Below are positions 32,298-40,730 of a stretch of DNA of 43,251 nucleotides, piece by piece (position 1 is the first letter of the stretch; every line of letters starts with the position of its first letter). The notes under the pieces are model-generated. The model saw only the letters and a program-made list of their open reading frames with translations, had not been told where the DNA came from and did not search any database. Source of the DNA: Bacillota bacterium (GTDB lineage: Bacteria; Bacillota; Limnochordia; Darwinibacteriales; JAAYFS01); contig JAAYFS010000042.1 in NCBI GenBank assembly GCA_012728115.1, positions 1 to 43,251 of the forward strand, written 5' to 3'. The translations under genes were made by a program, and so were the position numbers.

Positions 32298-34628
32298 ATG
32301 GACTATCAAAAAGTTGTAATTAACGATGGATGGAAGTTCACGCTTAATGATGAGAAACAGGCATTTACCAGAGACTACAAGGATGACAATTGGCAAATAG
32401 TTACCCTGCCTCATGATTGGTCGATTCGGTTACCTCTCTCGAGAGAGTATTCCAGTGGAACAGGATATGTACGTGGGGGAACAGCATGGTATCGAAAACA
32501 TTTTAATCTTCCAGAGTCTTATCGCGGAAAGAAGATTTTCGTGGTATTTGACGGAGTGTACAAAAACAGTCAAGTCTGGGTAAATGGCTATTACCTTGGA
32601 AAACGACCTTACGGTTATTCCACCTTTCAATACGACATAAGTGATTTTCTGTCATTTGGAGAAGAAAACGCAAACGTTATTTCTGTGAAAGTTAGTCATG
32701 AAGATGTTGCCGATTCACGCTGGTATACAGGTTCAGGGATAACTAGAAAAGTAAGTTTGTTGGTTTATGATAAGGTATTCCCTGCTGAATACGGTATTTT
32801 TTTCAGATCTGAAAATGTATCAGACAAGCAGGCAGAAATAGTTGTCGTAAATGAATTAAGTTCAAAAGTTGACTTAACCAATGTTGTGATAGGGAATCGA
32901 ATTATAGATGCGGCAGGTAAAATTGTTCTAAGTATGGAGCAAAGTACTGATTTAACGAGTAAAGAATTTAAACTTATTGAGAATCAGGGAATGATAAATA
33001 CTCCTAATCTTTGGTCTCCAAAGAACCCTTATCTATACACGCTTGAAACCTTTGTTATCGACCCAAACAGTGGAGAAAGCTCAGTTATTGATCGACAAAG
33101 GGTTGGAATTCGTAGTTTCTTTTTTGATCCAGAACGGGGCTTTTTCTTGAACGAAGAGCAGACGATTATGAAAGGTGTTTGCGTGCACCATGATGGCGGT
33201 TGTCTTGGTGCTGCCATGACGAAAGAAGTATGGAGAAGAAGGCTTAAGAAGCTAAAGAAAATGGGGTGTAATGCGATAAGGATGAGTCATAATCCGCATA
33301 TGCCTGAGTTATATGAGCTATGTGATGAGATGGGATTCTTGGTGATGGACGAAGCGTTTGATGAATGGGAAGCACCAAAAAACAAGTGGCATATCGGGCA
33401 TAACGTTTATCCACCGAAACATGATGGTTATGCTGAAGATTTTCCTGAGTGGCACGAACGGGATTTAACAGCGATGGTAAGAAGGGATAGAAATCATCCA
33501 TCAGTGATAATCTGGAGTATCGGTAACGAAATCGATTATCCTAATGATCCGTATAATCATCCATTATTTGAAACTGCAACTGGGAATAACGATCAGAATA
33601 AGCCAGTATGGTATTTAAGATACAACCCAAATAGACCAAATGCGGAACGTTTACCAGTAATTGCAGCTCGTTTAGCCAAAATCGTGAAAAAAAGCGATCC
33701 AACTAGACCAGTAACAGCCGCTTTGGCTTTCCCTGAACTCTCCACTCAGATCGGGTTTTTGGATCACCTCGATGTGGTTGGCTATAACTATAAAGAACAT
33801 CTATATGATGAGGATCATCAAAGATTCCCTGATAAAGTGTTTTTAGGCAGTGAGAATAAACATGACTATGAAGCTTGGAAAGCTGTAAGGGATAGGGAAT
33901 TTATCTCAGCTCAATTTCTTTGGACAGGAATAGATTATTTGGGAGAGTGTGTTGGCTGGCCATATCATGGTTCACCTGCGGGGTTATTGACTACTGCTGG
34001 CTTTGAAAAATCTGCGTACTATCTTAGACAAAGTTGGTGGTCTGACGAACCAGTTGTTCATCTTGTAACAGCTAGGTATGATGGTAAGCAAAGACCATGG
34101 AAAGAAGTCCATGCTAGCTGGAATTATGTTGCTGGCGAAGAAATCGAAGTGCGCTGTTACACGAATCAATTTGATGTAGAATTATACCTAAACGGAAAAC
34201 TATGTGAAGACCGATTAGATACCACTGATTACGGATACATAGCGTGGTTGGTTAAATTTGAACCTGGAATCTTGGAAGCGGTTTCAAAACAGGGTACTAA
34301 TAAACTTGAAACTGTTACTGCTCCAGTAAAGATTGAACTGGTTTCGGAATGTGAACGTACCGATGATATATTGCAAATCGAATTATCCGTGCTAGATGAG
34401 CGGGATAGGTTAGTGGTTTCCGACCGTTCAAGGATTACAGTTTTTGTTGAAGGTGGGGAGTTGCTAGGTTTAGACAATGGTGATTTAGCTGACGTGACGG
34501 ATTATGCAGCAAATTATCGTACAACCTTTGACGGACGCCTAATGATTTACGCTAGACGAACTGGAGAAGCCAAAGTGCGAGTTACTGCTACTAGCCCACA
34601 TTTACGTTCAGCGGTTATTGAGGTATAA
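32298..34628 (+). CDS. Glycoside hydrolase family 2 beta-galactosidase/beta-glucuronidase-like enzyme
   Basis: Cytoplasmic (no signal peptide) beta-glycosidase of 776 residues. Domains: N-terminal sugar-binding jelly roll to ~160 (TLPHDWSIRLPL, VWVNGYYLGKRPYGYSTF), Ig-like domain ~170-280, TIM barrel ~285-580 with GVCVHHDGGCLGAA and MSHNPHMPELYELCDEMGF, then a DUF4982/Big-like C-terminal region. The acid/base is Glu ~411 in WSIGNEIDY, and the probable nucleophile Glu ~519 in FLGSENKHDYE. ATG 32298 after AAAGGGG is preferred to the longer frame from 32265. It acts on a short beta-linked sugar that probably enters by another transporter. The strong terminator at 34653 closes it. Confidence 0.9.
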   Translation: MDYQKVVINDGWKFTLNDEKQAFTRDYKDDNWQIVTLPHDWSIRLPLSREYSSGTGYVRGGTAWYRKHFNLPESYRGKKIFVVFDGVYKNSQVWVNGYYLGKRPYGYSTFQYDISDFLSFGEENANVISVKVSHEDVADSRWYTGSGITRKVSLLVYDKVFPAEYGIFFRSENVSDKQAEIVVVNELSSKVDLTNVVIGNRIIDAAGKIVLSMEQSTDLTSKEFKLIENQGMINTPNLWSPKNPYLYTLETFVIDPNSGESSVIDRQRVGIRSFFFDPERGFFLNEEQTIMKGVCVHHDGGCLGAAMTKEVWRRRLKKLKKMGCNAIRMSHNPHMPELYELCDEMGFLVMDEAFDEWEAPKNKWHIGHNVYPPKHDGYAEDFPEWHERDLTAMVRRDRNHPSVIIWSIGNEIDYPNDPYNHPLFETATGNNDQNKPVWYLRYNPNRPNAERLPVIAARLAKIVKKSDPTRPVTAALAFPELSTQIGFLDHLDVVGYNYKEHLYDEDHQRFPDKVFLGSENKHDYEAWKAVRDREFISAQFLWTGIDYLGECVGWPYHGSPAGLLTTAGFEKSAYYLRQSWWSDEPVVHLVTARYDGKQRPWKEVHASWNYVAGEEIEVRCYTNQFDVELYLNGKLCEDRLDTTDYGYIAWLVKFEPGILEAVSKQGTNKLETVTAPVKIELVSECERTDDILQIELSVLDERDRLVVSDRSRITVFVEGGELLGLDNGDLADVTDYAANYRTTFDGRLMIYARRTGEAKVRVTATSPHLRSAVIEV

Positions 34629-34652
34629 GATTGGCGCAAAAATAATTTTTGA

Positions 34653-34685
34653 AAAGTGACGTCTGACATTAGACGTCACTTTCTT
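34653..34685 (+). terminator. Terminator of the GH2 gene
   Basis: A perfect 12-bp stem (34653-34664 with 34671-34682), 6-nt loop GACATT, with TTTC and CTTC following. The run of Ts is short but the stem is strong. Confidence 0.8.
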
Positions 34686-34996
34686 CATCAAATTTAAAAA
34701 CCAAAGGACAACACTGAATAGTTGTTTAATTTATATATTAATCTTTGAAAAGAGGAATGATAAAGAAAAAAGAATTTTCAATCCTAATAGTTTGTATGAT
34801 AATAGGATTTCCGTGATGCTATCATTATTCGGAAACATCTTTTTTCAGCATCCATTTGTGAAGTGACTGTCTTTAGAGGATTTGTGCAAACCGCATTTGA
34901 AAGATGTAACGAACGGTTTGATTATGAAGATAAGAGTGCTGGAGCACAAAGGATCTTCTGGGCGTTTAAAATTTTTTACATTTGGAGGAGCGAGTA
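34686..34996. other. Intergenic region with possible gene remnant
   Basis: AT-rich. A 19-codon ORF (34757-34816, MIKKKEFSILIVCMIIGFP) has an AGAGG SD and reads like the beginning of a signal peptide cut short by TGA. From 34806 a second frame is open to a stop at the next gene's SD, with protein-like but unrecognised content. This could be a decayed exported-protein gene; I cannot prove it. Confidence 0.35.
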
Positions 34997-35572
34997 ATGA
35001 GAAAGAGATTAGTGTACGTGTTGCTTTTTTTATTGTTAATCGCGACCGTTGCCAGTGCGAACCAAACTGAATTGATGTGGGTAAGGTATACTAGCAAAAA
35101 AATCGGTGTAAGCATTGTTGTCCCTAGCAATTGGGACATTATTGAGCAAGTTCCTTTTGTTTTTGATGAATCACTTACAGAGTTAACAGTGGTGATTGTT
35201 GCCGACGTTGACGAAGGTGAAAAGTATGTGCCGAATATGAATATTGTAATTGAGGATTTGGATGGTGTTGAAGTAAGTGCGTTGGAAGTAGCGGTATCGG
35301 TCAATCTTTTATATCTATTATATGGGTCATCGTACGGAATAAAAGATTATAAAAATTTAGGTATAAGAGAGTTAACAATAGGTGAATTTGACGCATCCCA
35401 ATTAACCTATGAAATAACAATTCCAAATGGTGATCAATTCCTAAGAGGTAGGCAGGTTTACATACCCGTTGGTTCAAAGTATTATTGTTTAACCTTTACC
35501 ACCACTACATATCAATGGGATGAATATGAACCGATCTTTAGTGAAATTGTGAATTCCTTTGTTTTGGAATAA
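34997..35572 (+). CDS. Exported PsbP/DcrB-like protein
   Basis: A 191-residue protein with a clear signal peptide (MRKRLVYVLLFLLLIATVAS, cleaved about ASA-NQ). The mature part has the DcrB/PsbP/Mog1-like pattern: KKIGVSIVVPSNWDII, NMNIVIEDLD, and a late KYYCLTFTTTTYQWDEYEPIFSEI-type helix. Such domains occur in extracytoplasmic proteins of unknown function; several neighbours are lipoproteins, but no lipobox Cys is seen here. The first ATG of the frame is 34997; TTG 34982 lies in the SD region (GGAGGAG). Single gene. Confidence 0.7.
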   Translation: MRKRLVYVLLFLLLIATVASANQTELMWVRYTSKKIGVSIVVPSNWDIIEQVPFVFDESLTELTVVIVADVDEGEKYVPNMNIVIEDLDGVEVSALEVAVSVNLLYLLYGSSYGIKDYKNLGIRELTIGEFDASQLTYEITIPNGDQFLRGRQVYIPVGSKYYCLTFTTTTYQWDEYEPIFSEIVNSFVLE

Positions 35573-35643
35573 CGGTGGTTAAAACTGATAATTAGTGAAT
35601 ACTAGGGGAAAGTAGCACAGTTAAATCTATTGAGGTGACATCA

Positions 35644-36234
35644 GTGTCCATATTTGACAAGATCCGTGATGAGATTATGGCTGATCCGATGAATAAAGAC
35701 TATACAGAGAAGGGGATCCCGCCGTTATTTAAGGCTTCGAAAGAAGCAAATATTGTTATCGTTGGTCAAGCTCCAGGGCGTCAGGCAGAAGCAACAAGGC
35801 TGTTTTGGAACGATCCGAGTGGAGATCGTTTGCGTGAGTGGATGAATGTAACTAGAGAAGAGTTCTATGGTTCTGAGCGGATAGCTCAATTGCCTATGGA
35901 TTTTTATTATCCAGGAAAAGCTAAAACTGGAGATAAACCACCTCGTAAAGATTTTGCTGAAAAATGGCATCCTCGTTTGTTGGCCGAAATGCCTCAAATT
36001 AAAACCATCATTTTAGTGGGAAGCTACGCCCAAAAATATTACTTGGGCGAAAGGTGCAAGGAGAATTTAACTGAAACAGTGAGAAACTATCGAGAGTATC
36101 TACCAAATTATTTACCGCTAGTGCATCCTTCGCCACTTAATATTGGCTGGCTAAAACGTAATCCTTGGTTTGAACGTGATGTTATTCCTGTTTTAAGAGA
36201 AATCACTTCTATTGTAAAGAAACATGATGAGTGA
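35644..36234 (+). CDS. Uracil-DNA glycosylase-superfamily protein
   Basis: A 196-residue protein of the UDG fold. Motif I reads VIVGQAPGRQAE (related to GQDPYH in UNG) and motif II LVHPSPLNIGWLKRN (the UNG-like HPSPL leucine loop). Between them is FYYPGKAKTGDKPPRK. Enzymes of this fold remove uracil or other damaged bases; the motif I lacks the Asp-Pro-Tyr of UNG, so specificity is open. The frame starts at GTG 35635, but GTG 35644 sits 5 nt after GAGGTGA and is preferred. Single gene. Confidence 0.8.
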   Translation: MSIFDKIRDEIMADPMNKDYTEKGIPPLFKASKEANIVIVGQAPGRQAEATRLFWNDPSGDRLREWMNVTREEFYGSERIAQLPMDFYYPGKAKTGDKPPRKDFAEKWHPRLLAEMPQIKTIILVGSYAQKYYLGERCKENLTETVRNYREYLPNYLPLVHPSPLNIGWLKRNPWFERDVIPVLREITSIVKKHDE

Positions 36235-36383
36235 AAAAACAGAAAGATTATGAGATGCAATGGGCTTATATTAAACCCAATATGTTAGGAAAAGCGGTTA
36301 TTCGAATAAATATCTAAGAAGCAGCCGTTTTTATGTGTTTAGTAAAACAAGACAATGCGCATAAAAAAATACCAGAAGTTTAT

Positions 36384-36415
36384 TTTCCCTATATTCCACT
36401 CGGGATATAGGGAAA
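36384..36415. repeat. 14-bp inverted repeat just upstream of the MATE gene
   Basis: 36384-36397 pairs with 36402-36415 (13 Watson-Crick and one wobble) around a 4-nt loop. TTTGCTTTT follows, a poor terminator tract. Its place 12-70 nt before the MATE start suggests a regulator operator or an attenuator. Confidence 0.6.
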
Positions 36416-36487
36416 TTTGCTTTTAGCATGGATAATCTGATATCATTTAATATGGAGTTATATTTAAAAATAAAGGACTTAGATAAA

Positions 36488-37978
36488 ATGAGTGTAAAGC
36501 ATCAAGAAATTGCACACCAGGGGGATGAAACACAAGCCGACTTAAAAGGAGCTGCTACATCAGCCTTAGATTTAGTTGAAACAGGCGATGGTTTAAACTA
36601 CGGTGGCGATGAACGTGTAACTAAAGACCTGCCGACAGGGGTTAGTTCCAAAATGTTATACAAAGATGTAGTTAGGATCGCTTGGCCTTCGTTTGTTGAA
36701 TTTATGCTTACGCATTTAACTTCTATGGCTGATATGATGATGGTTGGGCAGTTGGGATCATGGGCGATAGCCGCAGTAGGTTTGACAACGCAACCCAAAT
36801 TTTTGTTAAGCTCAATGTTTATGGCGATGAACGTGGGTGCTACAGCTTTAATCGCTCGTGCAAGAGGTGCTGGTAATCAAAAACAAGCCAACTTAGTTCT
36901 TCGGCAAGCGATTGTATTAACAACGGTTTTTTCGTTGATTTCAGCAATCATAGGTTATATTTATGCTGAACCGCTAATTAAGTTTATGGGGGCTTCTGAT
37001 CAACAAACTCTCATGGGCGGTACAGTATATTTTCGGATTCAAATGATCGGATTAGTATTCGTTGCCTTAACTAGTACCTTTACTGCTGCTTTGCGGGGAG
37101 TGGGAAACTCACGAATCGCAATGATGTACAACATGTTTTCTAACTTGGTCAACGTGGTATTAAACTATTGTTTGATCTATGGAAAATTTGGTTTTCCACG
37201 ATGGGAAATTGCTGGAGCGTCATTAGCAACCATTATCGGACAAACTGTTGCCTTTTTGATAGCATTGTTTGTCTTGCTACGTGGAAAAAACTATGTCAAA
37301 CTTGAGATTCGAAAAGGATTCAGACCTCACCTTAACACGCTCAAGGGTATTGTAAATATTGGAGTCCCAGCTTTAATCGAACAATTAGTGATGCGCGCTG
37401 GTGTGATCATCTATGCTAGAACGGTAGCGAGTTTAGGAACCGTTGCCTATGCCACCCATCAAATCGGAATGAATATTCAGGCAATGTCGTTTATGAATGG
37501 TCAGGCATTTGCTGTATCAGCAACAGCATTAGTTGGGCAAAGTTTGGGTAAGAAACGGCCTGATATGGCGCAGGCTTATGCCCGACGTACCAGACAGTTA
37601 GGGATGGCAATATCGATCTTACTAGGTTTAACCTTCTTTTTCTTTGGTGAGTTCATTGTCTCGCTCTACAGCAATGAAAGTGAAGTGATTGCAATGGGCG
37701 CTAGGATTTTGCAGCTTGTTGCTTTGATTCAACCGTTTCAATCATCCCAATTTATTCTTGCAGGTGCTCTAAGAGGTGCAGGAGATACAAGGGCGACAGC
37801 AATTATTTCATTCTTGACAGTTTTACTGGTTAGACCGACATTTGCTATTGTGAGCATTAATTACCTGGGTTGGGGATTAATGGGTGCTTGGATCGCCTTG
37901 GTTGCGGATCAAATGCTGCGGTCGGGTTTAGTCCTACTTCGATACAACTCTGGTAAGTGGAAGAGTGTAAGAGTTTAG
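36488..37978 (+). CDS. MATE-family multidrug/metabolite efflux transporter
   Basis: A Na+ or H+ antiporter of the MATE/NorM type with about 12 hydrophobic helices and an inner repeat: WPSFVEFMLTHLTSMADMMMVGQLG and VGATALIARARGAGNQKQAN in the first half, ALRGVGNSRIAMMYNMFSNLVNVV, then the second half VGQSLGKKRPDMAQAYARR. The core starts near MLYKDVVRIAW. The frame extends to ATG 36428 (516 residues); that ATG has no SD and directly follows a hairpin. ATG 36488 has AAAGGA upstream and gives 496 residues, but still a ~55-residue hydrophilic, acidic N-terminal extension unusual for the family. Substrate unknown. Confidence 0.88.
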   Translation: MSVKHQEIAHQGDETQADLKGAATSALDLVETGDGLNYGGDERVTKDLPTGVSSKMLYKDVVRIAWPSFVEFMLTHLTSMADMMMVGQLGSWAIAAVGLTTQPKFLLSSMFMAMNVGATALIARARGAGNQKQANLVLRQAIVLTTVFSLISAIIGYIYAEPLIKFMGASDQQTLMGGTVYFRIQMIGLVFVALTSTFTAALRGVGNSRIAMMYNMFSNLVNVVLNYCLIYGKFGFPRWEIAGASLATIIGQTVAFLIALFVLLRGKNYVKLEIRKGFRPHLNTLKGIVNIGVPALIEQLVMRAGVIIYARTVASLGTVAYATHQIGMNIQAMSFMNGQAFAVSATALVGQSLGKKRPDMAQAYARRTRQLGMAISILLGLTFFFFGEFIVSLYSNESEVIAMGARILQLVALIQPFQSSQFILAGALRGAGDTRATAIISFLTVLLVRPTFAIVSINYLGWGLMGAWIALVADQMLRSGLVLLRYNSGKWKSVRV

Positions 37979-38035
37979 CAATATGTCGCTAGGTCTTATA
38001 CGGAAAGAAAGTGACCAACAATAAGCCGGATTTTC

Positions 38036-38073
38036 AAGGTAGTCCCAAAGTTAGCACTAAGGGACTACCTTTT
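38036..38073 (+). terminator. Terminator of the MATE gene
   Basis: AAGGTAGTCCC (38036-38046) and GGGACTACCTT (38061-38071) pair perfectly with a 14-nt loop, followed by TTT. The rest of the gap to the convergent S41 peptidase gene (38074-38273) holds nothing I recognise. Confidence 0.8.
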
Positions 38074-38273
38074 AGTTAAACTGAGAATTAGAGCAGGTTG
38101 CGATGAATCGCGGTTACTATCTATTTCAGGTGTTCCTGGTTAGTTTGATTAGGTTGGCTATCAAACGGTAAACAATGATTGTGTACAATGCTGATATGCC
38201 ACGTATTGCAATTTATTATGTACTGTGGGAAAGAACGCACTAGAAAGTTTCGATTTGTCAAAAAACACACCGC

Positions 38274-39620
38274 TTAAATCTCACCAGCTTGGATATCGCT
38301 CGTCATACCAATTAACCGCAATGCTTCAGTGAGCGCATCTTCTGCGGGAACTTCTATATCTGGAATCAACGGTAGATCTCGTTTGGAAACGTCTGGTCGT
38401 AGAAAATACTTGTAGGATACGGTAAATGCCAATCCTGCATTGGGCGTTTGAAAATATAGAACATCGCCATAGCTTGAGGGCATGTTGCCAGGGCTCTCAC
38501 CGATTACTTTACCCAATCCGTTGTCCGAGATTAACACCGCAAAATCCATCGCTGCGCTGAAGGTATCCGAGCTGGTCAACACATAAACATCCCCTGTAAA
38601 AGCCGGCTCAAGCCGTGGATTTTCTTGTTGTCGCGACTTGTTTTTCCATATGATTGGACCTTCGCGTACTTCCGTAGTCATGGTTAAATAGCTATCTACT
38701 GGTAGGTAGCGGACAAATTCATTTGCAACCCGAGAATCGCCTCCTGGATTTCCTCTTAAGTCCACAATCACGCTAAGGATGTCATTGTCCTGAACTTGCA
38801 TAAAGAAATCCAAAAGCCCTTCCTTATATTCTTCATTATATACACAGTGGTACAAGGAGAAAATCCCCACACCAGCGGCCAAATCTAGCACATATTCGAA
38901 ATCCCCTTCGGTTTTATCCGCTCCGTCTTCGATTCTCTCATGCAAAGAAAACCCTATTGTTATATGATCGCTGTTCTTTGTGTCAGCTAATACGATCGAA
39001 ATTTCCCCCTCTGTATCCACCCCCAGAAAAGACAGGTATTCACCGCGGGTTAAGCGTGAAGCAAAGGAATGCCTTGCCCATGCCTCCAGTTCGAAGGAAA
39101 ACTGCTCAAGGAATTTTTGGTAGAGGTCGGCAACAGCAATTCCTCCGATTTGAACCACGGCATAGCTGGAATATTGGCTTCCGAGGCAATAAAGTGTATC
39201 TTGCTCCCATCTAAAGGACAGGGGCAGATGTTTCCCATCCAAATATTCGACCCCCACGGAGGTGTGGGCATCGCCTAGAATTGCGAGCAGGCGTGCGGCG
39301 CTCTGCCATAGCGACAGAACTGATACCCCTGGGGACGCAGTTAATCTCTGGCGTTCCTTTTTGTACTCGGTCTGCATCTTATCGGGGAGGCCATGAATAC
39401 AAGCTGGGTGGCGCTCTTTCAAGCGAGCCACGATATAATCAAGATCCGCGACTGCTTGGGGACCAGATAAAATAGTGTCAAGCCTTTCCGAGGGGCGAAA
39501 TGCAGACACCGTACCACGATAAGGGTTAAACCAAAACTGCCGCACTCCAAAAAGGGAGATTCCGCCTAGCGCCAAAACACACAGGAGGATTAAGATGTGT
39601 TTTATCCATTTTCTTTTCAT
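38274..39620 (-). CDS. S41-family peptidase-like membrane-anchored protein
   Basis: A 448-residue protein with an N-terminal anchor (ILILLCVLALGGISLFGV), so the catalytic part is outside the cytoplasmic membrane. The S41 (tail-specific protease) core is seen as VIVDLRGNPGGDSRVAN and LTSSDTFSAAMDFAVLI, the latter holding the nucleophilic Ser; a late EVPAEDALTEALRLI matches family ends. No PDZ domain is clear. It is GC-rich compared with neighbours (37 of 60 bases in 39241-39300). It faces the C45-Omp85 gene across 243 nt. Confidence 0.85.
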   Translation of the reverse strand: MKRKWIKHILILLCVLALGGISLFGVRQFWFNPYRGTVSAFRPSERLDTILSGPQAVADLDYIVARLKERHPACIHGLPDKMQTEYKKERQRLTASPGVSVLSLWQSAARLLAILGDAHTSVGVEYLDGKHLPLSFRWEQDTLYCLGSQYSSYAVVQIGGIAVADLYQKFLEQFSFELEAWARHSFASRLTRGEYLSFLGVDTEGEISIVLADTKNSDHITIGFSLHERIEDGADKTEGDFEYVLDLAAGVGIFSLYHCVYNEEYKEGLLDFFMQVQDNDILSVIVDLRGNPGGDSRVANEFVRYLPVDSYLTMTTEVREGPIIWKNKSRQQENPRLEPAFTGDVYVLTSSDTFSAAMDFAVLISDNGLGKVIGESPGNMPSSYGDVLYFQTPNAGLAFTVSYKYFLRPDVSKRDLPLIPDIEVPAEDALTEALRLIGMTSDIQAGEI

Positions 39621-39863
39621 GTTTCATCACCATCCAAAACAATCGATTTTCGTTTCTGGTGCACGGGTTAGACTTCGAGTTTCTTGCCAATTTTCCTGTG
39701 GGGATTAGGCTATTATGGATTTACCATTAGAGAGCGTTTGCAAAAAATAAAAAAATTACCAGGAAGTGGATATTGAAAAGGAGAAAAGAAATTTCCAGTC
39801 GAAGAATTATTACGTTATCAGCATTTATTTCCAGAAAACCATAAAGAGGGAAGGTTAGGACAT

Positions 39864-40730
39864 ATGAACTACGTTCATCGAATAGTACGGTTATTTGCCC
39901 TTACAGTGATATTCATCGTACTGCTTTCGAGTTCATCGCTGAGTTCCTCGGAATTGCGTGTGGAGCAAATTGGCGATAGGTTCAATGCTGGCGAAGGGTA
40001 TATGGAGATGTATGGGCCCTTGGTTTTTATGCATCTCAAAGGCACTCCTTATGAGATGGGGCTTCAACATGGAACGTTGCTCGCATATTTATATTCGGAA
40101 GATTATTTGCTGAAAATGAAGGACGAGCTCGATCTATTTAAAGCCCAGGCTTCTGGCTTTGAACAGCTTGTTCAGACTTTTAAAAAATTCTACTTTCAGT
40201 ACAAGATGGCTCCTTGGATTCTTAGAAATATCCCAGAGGATTTGTTTCAAGAACTAGAGGGTATTGTCGCTGGAGTGAGTGGTGGCAAAAATACTGATCC
40301 CATGGAAGTAATTATCGCCAATGTATCCCAGGATCTAGGCATGACATTTGGCTGTACTTCTATAGTGGCTTTTGGTGAGGCAACAGCCAACGGATCCTTA
40401 TACCATGCCCGTAACCTCGATAATCTGTCCATGGTTGATTGGGCGCAATATGGCTATGTAGTGGTCTATGAACCAGATTACGGGTATCCATTTATAACCC
40501 ACATATACCCAATCTATGCTGGTACTATGCAGGCTATGAATAACCAAGGAATTACCGTCTCCATGAATTACTCTTTGGTGGATCAGGAAGATAATTCACT
40601 TGATGGTATGGCCATGGTGTTTCTGATGCGTCAAATTGTGCAACATGCATCAACTTTAGACGAAGCCCTTGAGATTGTACTTAGTACACCACGAACTTTC
40701 GGTATGAATATCTATCGTGATTTCGGATAG
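39864..40730 (+). CDS. C45-type Ntn hydrolase (penicillin-acylase/AAT-like), N-terminal part of a frame-split gene
   Basis: An exported cysteine Ntn hydrolase. Residues 1-29 are a signal peptide. The C45 motif is clear: LKGTPYEMGLQHGTLLA, then GCTSIVAFGEATANGSLYHARNLD with Cys164, the self-activated nucleophile exposed after cleavage at Gly-Cys; later GYPFITHIYPIYAGTMQAMNNQGITVSMN. Family members hydrolyse amide bonds such as acyl-amino acids or penicillin. The frame stops at TAG 40728, but the family's next conserved segment (VISDSKIPDAVVLEVD) is found in the +1 frame, so this ORF is only part of a longer gene. AGGTTAGGA precedes ATG. Confidence 0.85.
   Translation: MNYVHRIVRLFALTVIFIVLLSSSSLSSSELRVEQIGDRFNAGEGYMEMYGPLVFMHLKGTPYEMGLQHGTLLAYLYSEDYLLKMKDELDLFKAQASGFEQLVQTFKKFYFQYKMAPWILRNIPEDLFQELEGIVAGVSGGKNTDPMEVIIANVSQDLGMTFGCTSIVAFGEATANGSLYHARNLDNLSMVDWAQYGYVVVYEPDYGYPFITHIYPIYAGTMQAMNNQGITVSMNYSLVDQEDNSLDGMAMVFLMRQIVQHASTLDEALEIVLSTPRTFGMNIYRDFG

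Noticed and set aside
39774-39863. Open frame leading into the C45 gene start, as a longer N-terminus
   Set aside because: It has no start codon after its upstream stop, and the signal peptide begins naturally at ATG 39864 with an SD.
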